Positions 19,822 through 28,941 of a stretch of 64,000 nt of DNA are shown one piece after another. Origin of the DNA: CAVWGP01 sp963754645 (GTDB taxonomy: Bacteria > Pseudomonadota > Alphaproteobacteria > Bin65); the NCBI GenBank assembly GCA_963754645.1, contig CAVWGP010000012.1:1031656-1095655 (forward strand). Direction: 5' to 3'. A program made the translations under genes and the position numbers. Under the pieces are notes generated by a model that did not search any database, was not told the DNA's origin, and saw only the letters and a program-made list of their open reading frames with translations. How positions within the stretch are numbered: position 1 is the first letter of the stretch; each line of letters starts with the position of its first letter.

Positions 19822-22379
19822 ATGACAGTTGACGAGGTTCAATTAGCTATGAAATCTCCAACCTCAATCTCAGTTCTGAGTCTGTACGACTTGCCGAAGA
19901 TGGCGGATTGCTGGGCGCGGCGACCGTCCGATCCATCGCGGAAAAATTGGCGGAAACTACGTCCCGAACGGTTCCGTGGTTGCCGCCGATCACAATCCGG
20001 CATATGGATGCTTTGTGGAGAGTGGCGGATCAACTTTTAACTCCCTCGAGACGCAAGAACTTTACCGAAGCCGAGCGTTCTGACATTCCGATTCTACCTG
20101 CACGATATTGGCATCGCATCTCGCGGCCACGTCCGAAGGACTTAAAAATCATCATCGTCGATTTAAAGTCATCGAAGATGCCGCACGTTCGGGGGAACCA
20201 ACCTCAGAAGCCCGCGCTTTAGCGGCGGCTGCGAGCATTGGCGCGATGCTGAGATCGAACTTGCGACATCGGAAATACCTGGCGCCGCCGGTATATATTT
20301 GTTTGAGAAGCGGTCTATACGAGAGGCGTGGGGGCCAACGTGTGGGAGGATCGCATCTCGCCGTCATTGGAATTTAGACAAGTTGGATGGAGTTCGGGGC
20401 GCTGGGAAAAGTGGCTTTACCTGGTAATCGAGGTGGTGATATTGGCGTATGCCGCCGCTCTACTCGTTGATCGACTTCGCGCATATCAATCAAGACCACG
20501 CAAGTTGTTCTCGATCGTGCCCTTCGCCGCCGCTCGAATCCGACAGTCTCGTGCATTGGCTGGCCCAGGAGCATATTGACGGCCCAGAGCGTGTCGACAG
20601 CGAGGTAGTTTATCGTGGCGCAGCACCGAATTTCTAACGTTGACGCTTGGTGGCTTTACTATGAAATGCTTAGCGGACTAGACGCGGAATTCGCGGTGTC
20701 CGCCGCTTCTTTGAAATCGCCGCAAAGAAAGCTGCGATAGGCTTTCTCTACAAGGTGTTCGCGGCGCCGCTACGCACGAAGAGGCATCTCGATATATTCC
20801 AACAGACGGCTTTCTACCTATAGAAGCAAACCTTCGTGCTGGATCAATCAATAAGCTTGTTGAACTCTACGGCTGGCAAACTTTATATGGCCCCGATCCT
20901 ATGGCAGCGGTACGCCGTTGTATCCAGAACGCACGAGATGCATAATGTGTAAAGTGCGGTCCACAACAGATTGACAAAGCGGCGTTATCAATCCCAATCA
21001 GAATCGCCTTGAGTGACAGAAGAAACGCCACACCTTGAAGTGACTGACTGTGGTCTGGTATGACAAAGAAGGTCATGACAGATTCTGTGATCTATGGCTT
21101 CTGACTATTGGACATCACAATTTTCGCTCGATTTTCCGACAGTTTCAGGCGCGTCATTTAAGCCGGCTGGTCAAATTTGGTATTGGTTTCTCTGTAGATC
21201 TTTATTATACTGGGGACAAAGTAACTGTTAATTCCAATCAAATCGGAGCGGACCGATGTGGGATACTTTGCGAGGCGTCGGCCGTCGCGGCGAGATTAGA
21301 AATTTACCTCAAGTATCAGGTAGCGGGACGACGGTGTAGTATTTGCCGACTAAAAAAATACGTTGTCGAGGCGCTTCGATCACTTGATAAACAAATTAAG
21401 GTTTATGCGCCAAGACTTCCCCATCCGTTAGACATCAACTGAATGGGCAAGTATCGAACATTCCAGCCGAGTTGGCTTCAAAGAGTCTAGACCCGAGAGA
21501 GTTTCATGAGTGGGTTCTTGGCGCGGTGGATTTCCTGACGCGCACTCGTCTTCTCGCGGTGGACGGAACGACGACATCAACGTGGTGTTTTTTGGCCGGG
21601 GATCTGGCGGCAATACATGCGGGAACGTCGAGGAACTGAGAATGTGCCATCCTGGCCCGCCGCTTGGCCGCAGTACGAGGGGGAGCGAGTCGGCTTCTGC
21701 GTCCTCGAAGGGGATTAGTCTGTATGTATCAAGGGACTTGCGGTTCAACCAGTCCGGACCTCCGGCTTTGTTGGCGTTGTCGAGACGAACAGCGACACCT
21801 GACGTTAGCCGAAGCCAGACGATTCGTTCAATTAACGCCCATACTTTCCCGGGCGCGCGATGTTGTCCACACGTGGTGAACAATCTGAATTCTCTTGCAG
21901 GCGGAAAGAGACTTTCTAATTGACAAAATGAATTTTCTTCTCAATGTGTTCGGCGTATGGATCACAGGCGGTCCTGCATTCGACCGTTCCTTCGATCGCG
22001 TGAAGATGCCGGGCAATGTTGAATTGATTAATTGTACTTCATTGCGAGAAAGGTTGATTGGTAGCCGGTCGCTTTTCTCGCATTGGAACCGGGCCTTGGA
22101 CTGCAATGAAGCGGTGGCACCAATTAGTGAGGAGGCAGCGGAACTCGAGCTAGCGATCGTTATTGATGACGAGGGTTGGTATCGTCAGCCAACTATGTGA
22201 CAAGTGCAGAGGCGAAGATCGGGCAGCTTGTTAATCTTGGAAAAGGTAATGCCGACCTTATTCGGTACTTTGATAAAGGTCGTGGTAAGGCTTGGCAGAT
22301 GAATCTGTATGATCTAGTTAAGCAAGAAGGATGGCGGCATGAAGGGCAGAGCATATATGGTCGATTTACTCGTCAATAA
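19822..22379 (+). pseudogene. Decayed HD-domain plus Hsp90-like (GHKL) ATPase gene
   Basis: About 2.5 kb of low-GC DNA in which fragments in all three frames line up as one protein of some 830 residues. The N-terminal part shows an HD-type phosphohydrolase pattern (RHMDALWRVADQLL, then FYLHDIGIAS at about 20092). A linker has WEDRISPSLE and HWLAQEHIDGPERV. The ATPase part shows the N box AVRRCIQNARDA (20904-20941), DLWLLTIG, and the glycine lid VKFGIGF (21170-21188). The C-terminal end (MNFLLNVFGVWITGG to RFTRQ) is in frame and stops at 22377. At least eight shifts are needed, so the gene is dead or badly sequenced. The domain call comes from motif order, not from a search. Confidence 0.6.
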
Positions 22380-22518
22380 TCGCGAAATTAGCGAAATCGG
22401 GGTCATGGAAATCGGGGTTAGAGTCATAGGTGCACCCCAAAAGTGAGGCACGGATAATGGGACAGTTCTCAAGGAGAGAACTGATGTCCAAACCCGAAGC
22501 CGTGTATTCAGTCGAAAG

Positions 22519-22872
22519 ATGAAGTTGTCGGCGGTTCATCGCATGCTGGCGGGGGAGAACGTCAGCGCGCTGGCGCGAGAGCTCAAGGTCCTTCGCAAAG
22601 ACTTGAAAAGTGGCGCGGCCGTTTCCGTCGGGGGCCCGGCCTTGCGGGCCCGGCGGCCCCCGTAAGGCGGTCGCTGGCCCGGCGCGATGGCGCAGGTGCG
22701 CCGGAGGAGGTCTGGCGCAGGCCGAGCGCGGATCGCCGAGCTGGAGCGCAAGATCGGCCAGCAGCAGGTCGACATCGATTTTTTTCAAGAAGCCTTGCGG
22801 CAAATCGAGGGAATACGCCGGGCGAGCGCCGGGCTTGGCGCGACGGCGTCTACAAGGTCATCCAAGCGATGA
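22519..22872 (+). pseudogene. IS3 orfA, frameshifted
   Basis: It begins MKLSAVHRMLAGENVSALAR, the helix-turn-helix start of an IS3 orfA product. It loses frame in a GC-rich hairpin near 22640-22670 and resumes as RARIAELERKIGQQQVDID, the leucine-zipper part. Its TGA overlaps the orfB ATG (ATGA at 22869), the arrangement used for coupling or frameshift expression in this family. Confidence 0.72.
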
Positions 22873-23758
22873 CGACCCTGTTGCCGCAAGGCGAGCTCAC
22901 GATCGAGCGTATGTGTGCATTGGCCGGTGTCAGCCGCGCCGGTTACTATCGCCACTGGACGGCTTCGGCTCCGCGTCAAGAGGAGACCTGCGTGCGCGAC
23001 GCCATCCAGCGCGTGGCGCTTGCGACCGGTTTTACGGCTACCGACGCATCACCTCGAGCTGCGGCGCGAAGGTATGGTCGTGAACCACAAGCGCGTATTG
23101 CGCCTGATGCACGAGGACAATCTGCTGTGTCTGAGGAAGCGGGCGTTCGTGCCGGTGACGACCGACTCCCATCACGGCTGGCGCGTCGTATCGAACCTGG
23201 CGCGCGGCATGGAGCTCACCGCCATCGACCAGCTGTGGGTGGCGGATATCACGTACATCCGCCTGCAGGAAGAGTTCGTGTTCTGGGCCGTGGTTCTCGA
23301 TGCCTTCAGCCGGCGCGTCATCGGCTGGGCTTTGGCAAAGCATCTGCAGGCAAGCCTTGCAACGGCCGCGCTCGACCATGGCGATCACGGCGCGTCGACC
23401 CAAGCCTGGGAGCCTGATCCATCACTCCGATCGCGGCGTTCAATACGCGTGCAACGACTACACGGCACTGCTGGAGGCTCACGATATCCAGGCCAGCATG
23501 AGCCGCGTTGGCAATCCTTACGACAACGCCAAAGCGGAGAGCTTCATGAAGACGCTCAAGCATGAGCAGATTGACGGCACCACCTATCGCGACCTGGATC
23601 AGGCGCGTTGCTCAATCGGTGCCTTCATCGAAGACGTCTACAATCGTCGACGGCTCCATTCGGCCCTCGGCTATCGACCGCCAGCCGAATTCGAGGCAAA
23701 CTTGCCGCCGTCTCTGTCCGCAATCCCGCGGTTACAGATAGCGATCAACCCAGCCTGA
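22869..23758 (+). pseudogene. IS3 orfB DDE transposase, frameshifted
   Basis: Three frame segments cover a complete DDE integrase core. The first Asp is in LWVADITYI, the second in IHHSDRGVQY, and the Glu in YDNAKAESFMKTLK, followed by RRLHSALGYRPPAEFE. An early shift near 23030 and a second near 23400 prevent a full-length product. The HTH_21-like start (MTTLLPQGELTIERMCALAG) is intact. Confidence 0.82.
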
Positions 23759-23798
23759 CCCCAATTTTGTGTCTCACCACAGGGGTGCAGTCCATGAA

Positions 23799-24048
23799 TT
23801 TCTCTGCCAGCCGTGCTAGGCAGGCGGTTGGCGGGCCGCGCCGCCGGCTGAGATCGCCCGCCCTCTGTCGCGCAAGGATCCCGCCATGGCCCAGCTTGGC
23901 CGCTATTTCGTCAAGGATCAGCCGTTGCGCGTCATCCAGCGCGGCGACGCCCGGCAGCGCATCCCTTCGGCAAGCTCGGCGAGCTTCTCGATGACGAAGA
24001 TTTCGACCGCGGCGTCTGGCTCGCCGAGGCGGCTGGGGCCCATTGCTG
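23799..24048 (+). pseudogene. 5' remnant of a RAYT (REP-associated transposase) gene
   Basis: The leader (GCCAGCCGTGCTAGGCAGGC) and the first 50 or so codons copy the intact RAYT at 25140-25390, including MAQLGRYFVKDQPLRVIQRG. Frame is lost after about 20 codons. Homology ends at a palindromic REP-like sequence. The IS3 element lies immediately to the left, in what would have been the upstream flank. Confidence 0.78.
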
Positions 24049-24050
24049 TG

Positions 24051-24075
24051 AAATCGGTGTCAGGCACCGAATTCA
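24051..24075. repeat. REP-like palindrome
   Basis: Arms of CGGTG and CACCG surround TCAGG, with GAAAT and GAATT continuing outward, so 24051-24075 is almost fully palindromic. It resembles the GTCAG-containing hairpins at 25105, 28795 and 42841. Confidence 0.5.
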
Positions 24076-24078
24076 CCG

Positions 24079-24355
24079 CTACCGCCGCCGGTACACCCGA
24101 TGCGTGCCGACGCGCACGGCAGCGTCGAGCGCGCCGCGCTCGTCGAATACGCGGCCGGAGCACGATGCTGAAATGCAAGTTTCACGCGGATGCTGGAATG
24201 GCCTTCCTCGCCCGGATCGGCTCGAAATTGAGGCCCGGGTGTTCCGGGTTGTCCATGAACCTCTGAATTGCCGCGATGGCGCGGTTCCGGTTTGTGCGGT
24301 CGAGCTTCTTCGCGTCGCGCTCGTAGCTCGGTTCGACCCGGACGCGTACGGCCGA
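24079..24355 (-). pseudogene. RelE/ParE-like toxin, frameshifted
   Basis: Frames joined in order read VRVRVEPSYERDAKKLDR, FMDNPEHPGLNFEPI, a central stretch with the HFRIVLR style, and finally ALDAAVRVGTHRVYRRR with stop at 24079. This is the layout of a RelE/ParE-superfamily toxin of about 90 residues: helices, then a beta-sheet ending VGTHxVY. At least two indels break it. It follows the next gene directly, as in a toxin-antitoxin pair. Confidence 0.55.
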
Positions 24356-24924
24356 TCAATGCGCGCGGGTCAGATACCGGCGAAGCTCCGCCGGGATCAT
24401 CAAACACCGGGCCGGGCGGTTGCGGGCCGATTTCGCTTTGATAGATCATGAAGCGCCAGCGCGCATCGGCAAGAGTGTCGGGCCATCGCGCGCCCAAATC
24501 GTCGAAGCGGCGCAAGAGGTCCGCCGCTTCGGCGCGCCATTCGGGCGCCGTCTTCGCGATGCGACCGTACGCCGGAACGATCGGCTTCTTCAGGCGCCGG
24601 ATCTTCCTGACGAATTTTCGCTCCTGCTTTTCGAGACCGTCGACCAGATCGTACCCGAGTTCGGGCGACGGGATGAACGGCGCCATGGCCCGCCCCATGC
24701 CCACCGCCTGCTCGATGAGAGCGGCGACGTCCCGGAAGAAGGGGTTCTGCGCATCGAGCAACGCGCGGAAACGATCGAGCATCGCCTTTACGGCGGCGCT
24801 CCGATGCGCCCCGAGGCGGAAATCCGCGCGGCGAGCCACGGGCTCGGCGGCGAGCGGATCGGCGCCAAACACCGGCCCGACGCACAAAGATCGCGCGCGG
24901 ATCGATCGTGATGGCGTCGGGCAT
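24356..24924 (-). pseudogene. Hypothetical protein upstream of a toxin remnant, frameshifted
   Basis: It opens MPDAITIDPRAIFVRRAGVW at 24924, changes frame near 24860, runs through AMLDRFRALLDAQNPFFRDV and WRFMIYQSEIGPQ, and changes frame again to end ELRRYLTRAH with TGA at 24356. About 190 residues, largely helical and charged. I do not recognise the family. Being directly upstream of a RelE-like toxin suggests a toxin-associated role, but it is long for an antitoxin. Confidence 0.45.
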
Positions 24925-25104
24925 GGTGACGTCTCGGCTGGAGGGGACTTTTGCGGGCCCAATCGTGGCAATCCGGTAAAGGCCGTCGCACGCCGATCGT
25001 CAGGGCGATCGATAATGAAGGATAGGCTTGAGGGCAAGCACGGACAATCGGAGAAATCGAGGGCCCGACAGCTCAATTCATGGATGGGTCGCCGACGCAG
25101 CGGA

Positions 25105-25975
25105 CGCGAAATCGGGGTCAGAGTAGATTTTCTTCGCCAGCCGTGCTAGGCAGGCGGTCGGCGGGTTGCGCCGCCCGCTCGACCGCCTATGATCGCCCGC
25201 CCGCCGCCCTTCGCGCAAGGATCCCGCCATGGCCCGGCTCGGCCGCTATTTCGTCAAGGATCAGCCGTTGCACGTCATCCAGCGCGGCAACAACCGGCGG
25301 CGCATATTCTTCGGCGACGAGGATTTCCGGCGCTACCGCGACTGGCTCGCCGAGGCGGCCGCGGCCTATGGCTGCGCCATCCACGCCTATGTGCTGATGC
25401 CGAACCACGTCCACCTGCTGCTGACGCCGGCGCGCGCCGAGAGCCTGCCCCGCCTCATGCAGTCGCTCGGGCGGCGCTATGTGCGCTTCGTCAATGCCCA
25501 ACGCCGGCGCACCGGCACGCTGTGGGAGGGGCGCTATCGCGCGGCGCCGATCGACAGCGACGCCTATTTCCTGCTGTGCAGCCGCTATATCGAGCTCAAC
25601 CCGGTGCGCGCGCGCCTCGTCGCGCGGCCCCGGGACTATGCCTGGTCGAGCTACCGCGCCCACGCGATGGGCGACCGCCCGGCGGGCGGCGCCGATCCGC
25701 TCCTGACCGAGCACGGTCTCTATCGCGCGCTGGGGCGCGGCCCGGCGGCGCGGCAGGCGGCCTATCGCGGCCTGTTCCGCGAGGCCCTCGACGGCGCGTT
25801 CCTCGACGATCTCCGCGCCGCGACCAATGGCGGCTGGGCGCTCGGCGACGAGCGCTTCCGCCGCCGCATCGCGCGCGCCGCCGGCCGTAGAGCCACGCCC
25901 CAATCCCCCGGACGCCCGCCCAAGGCGGCGGCGGACAAGCGGTAGCCAATTCTGCTCTGACCGCCGATTTTCGCG
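25105..25975 (+). mobile_element. RAYT element with REP-like flanks
   Basis: The transposase gene is bracketed by inverted flanks. The left flank contains CGAAATCGGGGTCAGAGTAG (25106-25125). The right flank (25948-25975), reverse complemented, contains CGAAAATCGGCGGTCAGAGC. GTCAG is the kind of guide-plus-stem start bound by RAYTs. A 5' partial copy lies at 23799-24048 and a 3' partial copy at 26252-26305. Confidence 0.68.
25229..25945 (+). CDS. REP-associated tyrosine transposase (RAYT, TnpA-REP/Y1 type)
   Basis: A 238-residue HUH/Y1 single-strand transposase, related to IS200/IS605 TnpA. The Y1 core shows HVIQRGNNRRRIFF, AIHAYVLMPNHVHLLLTP with the HUH pair, and the C-terminal RYIELNPVRARL, where Tyr is the nucleophile. 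A basic tail ends GRPPKAAADKR. These enzymes cut and move REP hairpins. The frame is intact and the ATG follows the family N-terminus. It appears to be the only complete mobile-element protein in the window. Confidence 0.92.
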   Translation: MARLGRYFVKDQPLHVIQRGNNRRRIFFGDEDFRRYRDWLAEAAAAYGCAIHAYVLMPNHVHLLLTPARAESLPRLMQSLGRRYVRFVNAQRRRTGTLWEGRYRAAPIDSDAYFLLCSRYIELNPVRARLVARPRDYAWSSYRAHAMGDRPAGGADPLLTEHGLYRALGRGPAARQAAYRGLFREALDGAFLDDLRAATNGGWALGDERFRRRIARAAGRRATPQSPGRPPKAAADKR

Positions 25976-26251
25976 CGGCACGTAGTGGCGGGTCCGTGCC
26001 GACTGTCGTGCGATTACACGGCGGCGCCGCGGCCATCCAGGCGAAAGCATCGACCAAGTGCAGGCGATAGGGCGGCGAGCACCGCGTCGGCAACGCGGCC
26101 TTCCGCCGCAATTTTCAGCCACGGCTTTCATGCTGTCGGCCGGCTCCAGCATTCGTTCGCAGTATTGTTCCCTAGCGGAGCCGGCGGAGCCGGAAATCAA
26201 CGCCTGTCTTTGGCCCGCGCGCGGTGCGCGGGAGTAAGGATCTGCGGCCTC

Positions 26252-26305
26252 GCCGCCCAAGGCGGCGGCGGACAAGCGGTAGCCAATTCTGCCTTGACCG
26301 CGATT
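26252..26305 (+). repeat. 3' remnant of the RAYT element
   Basis: The last 20 or so codons of RAYT plus its right flank are repeated: GCCCAAGGCGGCGGCGGACA, then CCAATTCTGCCTTGACCGCG. It ends at the junction with a toxin-gene remnant. The stretch 25976-26251 has no gene that I recognise. Confidence 0.75.
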
Positions 26306-26388
26306 TCGTTTTCCTCAAGACGGTTATTCCAAGCCGCAAGGCGACGCGCGATTATCTCAAGAGGACGGTGACGGATGAAGAAGCGTAA
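26306..26388 (+). pseudogene. 5'-truncated toxin gene upstream of a CopG antitoxin
   Basis: An open frame reads FLKTVIPSRKATRDYLKRTV and stops at 26386-26388, overlapping the antitoxin ATG. That is how small toxin genes end before CopG-type antitoxins. The upstream part is replaced by the RAYT 3' remnant. The toxin family cannot be named from this tail; the overlap is the main evidence. Confidence 0.45.
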
Positions 26389-26692
26389 ATCCTTCGAGGC
26401 GGCGATCCTCGACTCCTATGCGAAGGGCCGGTTGCGCTCGGCGGCGCCGTCGCGCGCGGAGCTTAAGCGGTACCAGGCGGCCGCCGCGGCGGCTTTCGTC
26501 AAGGACCGGCGCGTGAAAATCCGCCTGGCGCCGCCCGATCTCATGGATATTCGCGCGCGCGCCGCCGAAGAGGGCATGCCGTATCAAACGCTCATCGCCA
26601 GCGTGTTGCACAAATTCGTCGCCGGGCGCTTCGTCGAAAAGCCCGCGCGCGCAACCGGCCGGGGCAGGAAGCGCCGCGCGCGCGCCGCGTGA
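26375..26692 (+). CDS. CopG-family antitoxin
   Basis: A 105-residue protein of the CopG antitoxin type. A charged N-terminal segment (KKRKSFEAAILDSYAKG) is followed by RVKIRLAPPDLMDIRARAAE and EGMPYQTLIASVLHKFVAGR, the ribbon-helix-helix and C-terminal motif of the family. AGAGGA lies about 9 bases before the ATG. Its toxin is only a remnant, so this is an orphan antitoxin unless it works in trans. The Lys/Arg-rich tail (GRGRKRRARAA) is unusual. Confidence 0.8.
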   Translation: MKKRKSFEAAILDSYAKGRLRSAAPSRAELKRYQAAAAAAFVKDRRVKIRLAPPDLMDIRARAAEEGMPYQTLIASVLHKFVAGRFVEKPARATGRGRKRRARAA

Positions 26693-26768
26693 TCGCGCCT
26701 TCGCGCCCACGCGATGTCCCTTGCCGCATGAGGGGCAAGGGACCTGTGCGACGGCGCGAGACCGTCCG

Positions 26769-26945
26769 CTACCAAGCGGGGCACATGACCAGCCGCCCGC
26801 TCTTATGCCGGACGATCTTTTTCCACACGCCGCCGACTTGCACGCGGCGGCCTTGCCCATCGCAGGTGCCGGCGAAGGCCGGCGCGCTGCCGGCGAAAAA
26901 AACGAGCGCGATGGCGGCGGATAGCAGCAATTTTTTCGGGTTCAT
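26769..26945 (-). CDS. Small secreted protein, 58 residues
   Basis: A clear signal peptide (LLLSAAIALVFFAGSAPAFA, cleavage after residue 25) precedes a 33-residue basic mature part with two cysteines (GTCDGQ...LVMCPAW). AGGAGA lies just before the ATG. The family is not recognised. It is one of three small exported proteins clustered here. Its Lys/Arg and aromatic content would suit a periplasmic or surface peptide, but no function is claimed. Confidence 0.6.
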   Translation of the reverse strand: MNPKKLLLSAAIALVFFAGSAPAFAGTCDGQGRRVQVGGVWKKIVRHKSGRLVMCPAW

Positions 26946-26971
26946 GGGCGTTCTCCTGGGCGGGCGGGTTG

Positions 26972-27181
26972 CTAGTTGCACTTCTTGGCGGTGTAGCCGT
27001 CGAAGCTGCGCGAGATCGAGTTCTTGCAGATCTTGGGAAGCACGATCTTGGGCGCCTGGGCAGTGATCGAGGACGGCCCTTTGTAGCGATTGACAACAGT
27101 GAGGGCCGAGGCGGAACCGGCCTGAGCGAGGGCGATACCGGCGAGGGCGAGAACGGCGAGGGTCTTGAGAGGCGAGCGCAT
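26972..27181 (-). CDS. Small secreted protein, 69 residues
   Basis: Signal peptide with cleavage near residue 26 (LAVLALAGIALAQAGSASA), then a 43-residue mature region with two cysteines (LPKICKNSISRSFDGYTAKKC). AAAGGA precedes the ATG. It lies 26 bases upstream of the previous secreted-protein gene on the same strand, so the two probably share a transcript. The family is unknown. Confidence 0.6.
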   Translation of the reverse strand: MRSPLKTLAVLALAGIALAQAGSASALTVVNRYKGPSSITAQAPKIVLPKICKNSISRSFDGYTAKKCN

Positions 27182-27497
27182 GGGGCATCCTTTCGAGGTT
27201 GAGATCGGCCATGACGCGGCTGCGCCATGGACCCGCGGGATCGGAGGAGCCCGCTTGCTATTCGGGTTTGTAACAGCGCGCGGCCCGGTCCGATGTTCCG
27301 TAGGGAACAGAACGGCGAGATTTTCCGCGAGCCCGGACGGCAGCGCCGCGCGCGCTGTGACAGCGCGACGTGCGCCCCGTCACTGCATGCTCAATCGCTT
27401 TCGCCTACAATTCGCGCGTCGGTGGCCGGAACCAAGGCGGGCGGTCAGGCAAAGACGGACTCGTGCCCAACCCAACCCAACCTCAATGGAGATTACC
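27182..27497. other. Divergent intergenic region between secreted-protein genes
   Basis: 316 bases with no gene. It must carry promoters for genes leaving in both directions. A short dyad (TTCCGTAGGGAA) lies near 27296. No consensus promoter is convincing. Confidence 0.35.
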
Positions 27498-27812
27498 ATG
27501 TTCACTCTCACTTCCCGGAAACGTTCGCGCGCGGCCGTCGTGGCCGTGCTGACCTTCGTCGGCGCCGGTTGCGCCGTGCTCGCTGCCGGCGCCGAGCCGG
27601 CCCTGGCGCTGTGCAGGTATGGCAGCCCCAACTGCGTCAATCCCCGTCCCAATTTCGATTACAAAGTCCCGGATAAGATCAAAATCCCGGATTTGGGATG
27701 GGTCGATCCCGATTGCAAATATTACGGCAACTGCCAGAGCCCCAACTCGGCGCGTCGCGTGCCGGGCGGCAAAGTCGTGCCGCCGGCGGGCAAACCCCTG
27801 GCGAAGCGATAA
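27498..27812 (+). CDS. Small secreted Cys-containing protein, 104 residues
   Basis: A hydrophobic signal segment (AVVAVLTFVGAGCAVLAAGA) is followed by a mature part with four cysteines (LCRYGSPNCVNPRP and DPDCKYYGNC) and a basic Pro/Gly-rich end. GGAG lies 6 bases before the ATG at 27498. The paired Cys spacing suggests disulfides in the periplasm or outside. The Cys in the signal could also allow lipidation (GAGC). The family is not recognised. Confidence 0.6.
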   Translation: MFTLTSRKRSRAAVVAVLTFVGAGCAVLAAGAEPALALCRYGSPNCVNPRPNFDYKVPDKIKIPDLGWVDPDCKYYGNCQSPNSARRVPGGKVVPPAGKPLAKR

Positions 27813-27870
27813 GGCGGCGAACGCGCGCGGCGCCGGCCGCCGAGTCCGGCGCGGCGGGTGCAACCCATGG

Positions 27871-28650
27871 TTACGCCCGCCGCGCGGATTCCCGCGCCGC
27901 GCCGCCGCCCTTCCCCGCCATGAGCGCTTTCGCCCGCAGCCTCGTGCCCTTGCCGAGGTTGCAATCGGCGCACAGCGTCGCGAGGTTTTCGAGCGTGGCG
28001 CGGCCGCCCTTGGCGATCGGGATTTTGTGATCGACGTGCAGGACGACCTTGGGGTCGTTGGCGGGCGAGGCGCCGCACGCGGTGCAGCGGAAACGGTCGC
28101 GCAGGAAAACGCGGTGGCGGATGCGGATATGCGGCCGCACCGGGCCTTCGAGGATGTCGCGCCGCGCCTGGCTCGCCTGTTTCGCGGTCGCGCCGTGGCG
28201 CGCCGCTTGCTGCTTTCGGCCGCGGCGCGCGCCGGGCATCGGCCAGGCGCCGGCGTCGCCGGCGCGCGCCGCTTCGAAGGCGGCGAGCGCGTTGCGCCAG
28301 GTGCCGAAGCGCATGCGATAGGCGGCGGCGCCGATGCGCGAAGGCGGGCCGTTGACCTCGTTGTGGCGCGGCGCGCGGCCGTAAAGGCGCCACAGGGCAT
28401 CGAGATTCTTGTAGCACTCCTCCCAGGTGTATTTGTTGCCGTAAGCGCGCGGCGCCAGGCGGCGCAACAGCCAGGCGCGCGCCAGCGCCTCGGGCCACGA
28501 GCCGAAGCGGTGCGAAATCGTCGTCTCGTCAATGCCGCTCGCCTTGGCGAAACGGCCGAGGGTGAAATGGCCCTTGATGCGCGCGGCGGCGCGGCGGATT
28601 TCGGCGATGAGATGGGCGTCGGTGTAGCGGTTGGGCGGCGACTGTGGCAT
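27871..28650 (-). CDS. HNH endonuclease with homing-associated repeats, copy 1 (intact)
   Basis: A 259-residue protein. Two units resembling the homing-endonuclease-associated repeat come first, at about 8-55 (ending HRFGSWPEALARA) and 60-115 (YTWEECYKNLDALWRLYG...FGTWRNALAAF). A basic linker follows, then an HNH domain at about 190-240 (CTACGA, VVLHVDHKIPIAKGG, CADCNLGKG). It should cut or nick DNA, with the repeats probably binding it. AAGGAAGGG precedes the ATG at 28650. Two damaged paralogues lie at 39.5 and 41.9 kb. There is no phage context, so homing, defence or repair are all open. Confidence 0.82.
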   Translation of the reverse strand: MPQSPPNRYTDAHLIAEIRRAAARIKGHFTLGRFAKASGIDETTISHRFGSWPEALARAWLLRRLAPRAYGNKYTWEECYKNLDALWRLYGRAPRHNEVNGPPSRIGAAAYRMRFGTWRNALAAFEAARAGDAGAWPMPGARRGRKQQAARHGATAKQASQARRDILEGPVRPHIRIRHRVFLRDRFRCTACGASPANDPKVVLHVDHKIPIAKGGRATLENLATLCADCNLGKGTRLRAKALMAGKGGGAARESARRA

Positions 28651-28706
28651 GGGCGGGACCCTTCCTTGGTGTCGCGCCACTTTATCGGTTGCTTTTTTGT
28701 TCGCAA

Positions 28707-28731
28707 CGTACAGGATAAAGCCAATGGTACG
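28707..28731 (-). promoter_or_regulatory. 25-bp dyad upstream of HNH copy 1
   Basis: CGTAC and GTACG arms, 15 bases apart, with conserved bases between them. The same 25-base arrangement occurs at 42803-42827 upstream of HNH copy 3, although the surrounding DNA differs. It lies 57 bases before the ATG, a plausible operator or promoter element. Confidence 0.5.
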
Positions 28732-28794
28732 GAAAAGGCGCGGTTTCGGCGCTGCCTGCTTTCAGGACTCTCGGTTTTTCAATGCGTTAGTTTT

Positions 28795-28832
28795 GGGGCC
28801 TGGCCCCTTCATGTCAAAAGGGGTCAGGCCCC
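28795..28832. repeat. REP-like hairpin
   Basis: GGGGCCTGGCCCC (28795-28807) and GGGGTCAGGCCCC (28820-28832) are inverted copies with one mismatch around a 12-base loop. Similar GGGGTCAG hairpins occur at 42841-42888 and in the RAYT flank. Confidence 0.65.
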
Positions 28833-28941
28833 TATATTTTCGACGCTGGTTCGCCGATGACATGGCGACGATGCGTCGGTTCCCGCTTTCGCGGCGGCGG
28901 CAAGCGATGTAGTCAGGCGCTTCACGGAGGAGAGAAAACAA

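Larger units (their letters stand above)
22431..23789 (+). mobile_element. IS3-family insertion sequence, degenerate, 1359 bp
   Basis: The left terminus TGCACCCCAAAAGTGAGGCAC and the right terminus (reverse complement TGCACCCCTGTGGTGAGACAC) match at 16 of 21 positions, and both ends carry the TG...CA of IS3 elements. Inside are orfA and orfB homologues, both broken. No target duplication is evident. The sequences flanking the two ends together resemble the upstream block of the RAYT element at 25105, so the IS probably inserted into a RAYT copy. Confidence 0.82.

Noticed and set aside
22640..22680. GC-rich hairpin as a terminator or regulatory site
   Set aside because: It lies inside the broken IS3 orfA and has no T tract; it is better explained as damaged coding sequence.
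22421..23795. Target-site duplication around the IS3 element
   Set aside because: The bases beside the two ends (AGG on the left, GTC on the right) do not match, so none is claimed.
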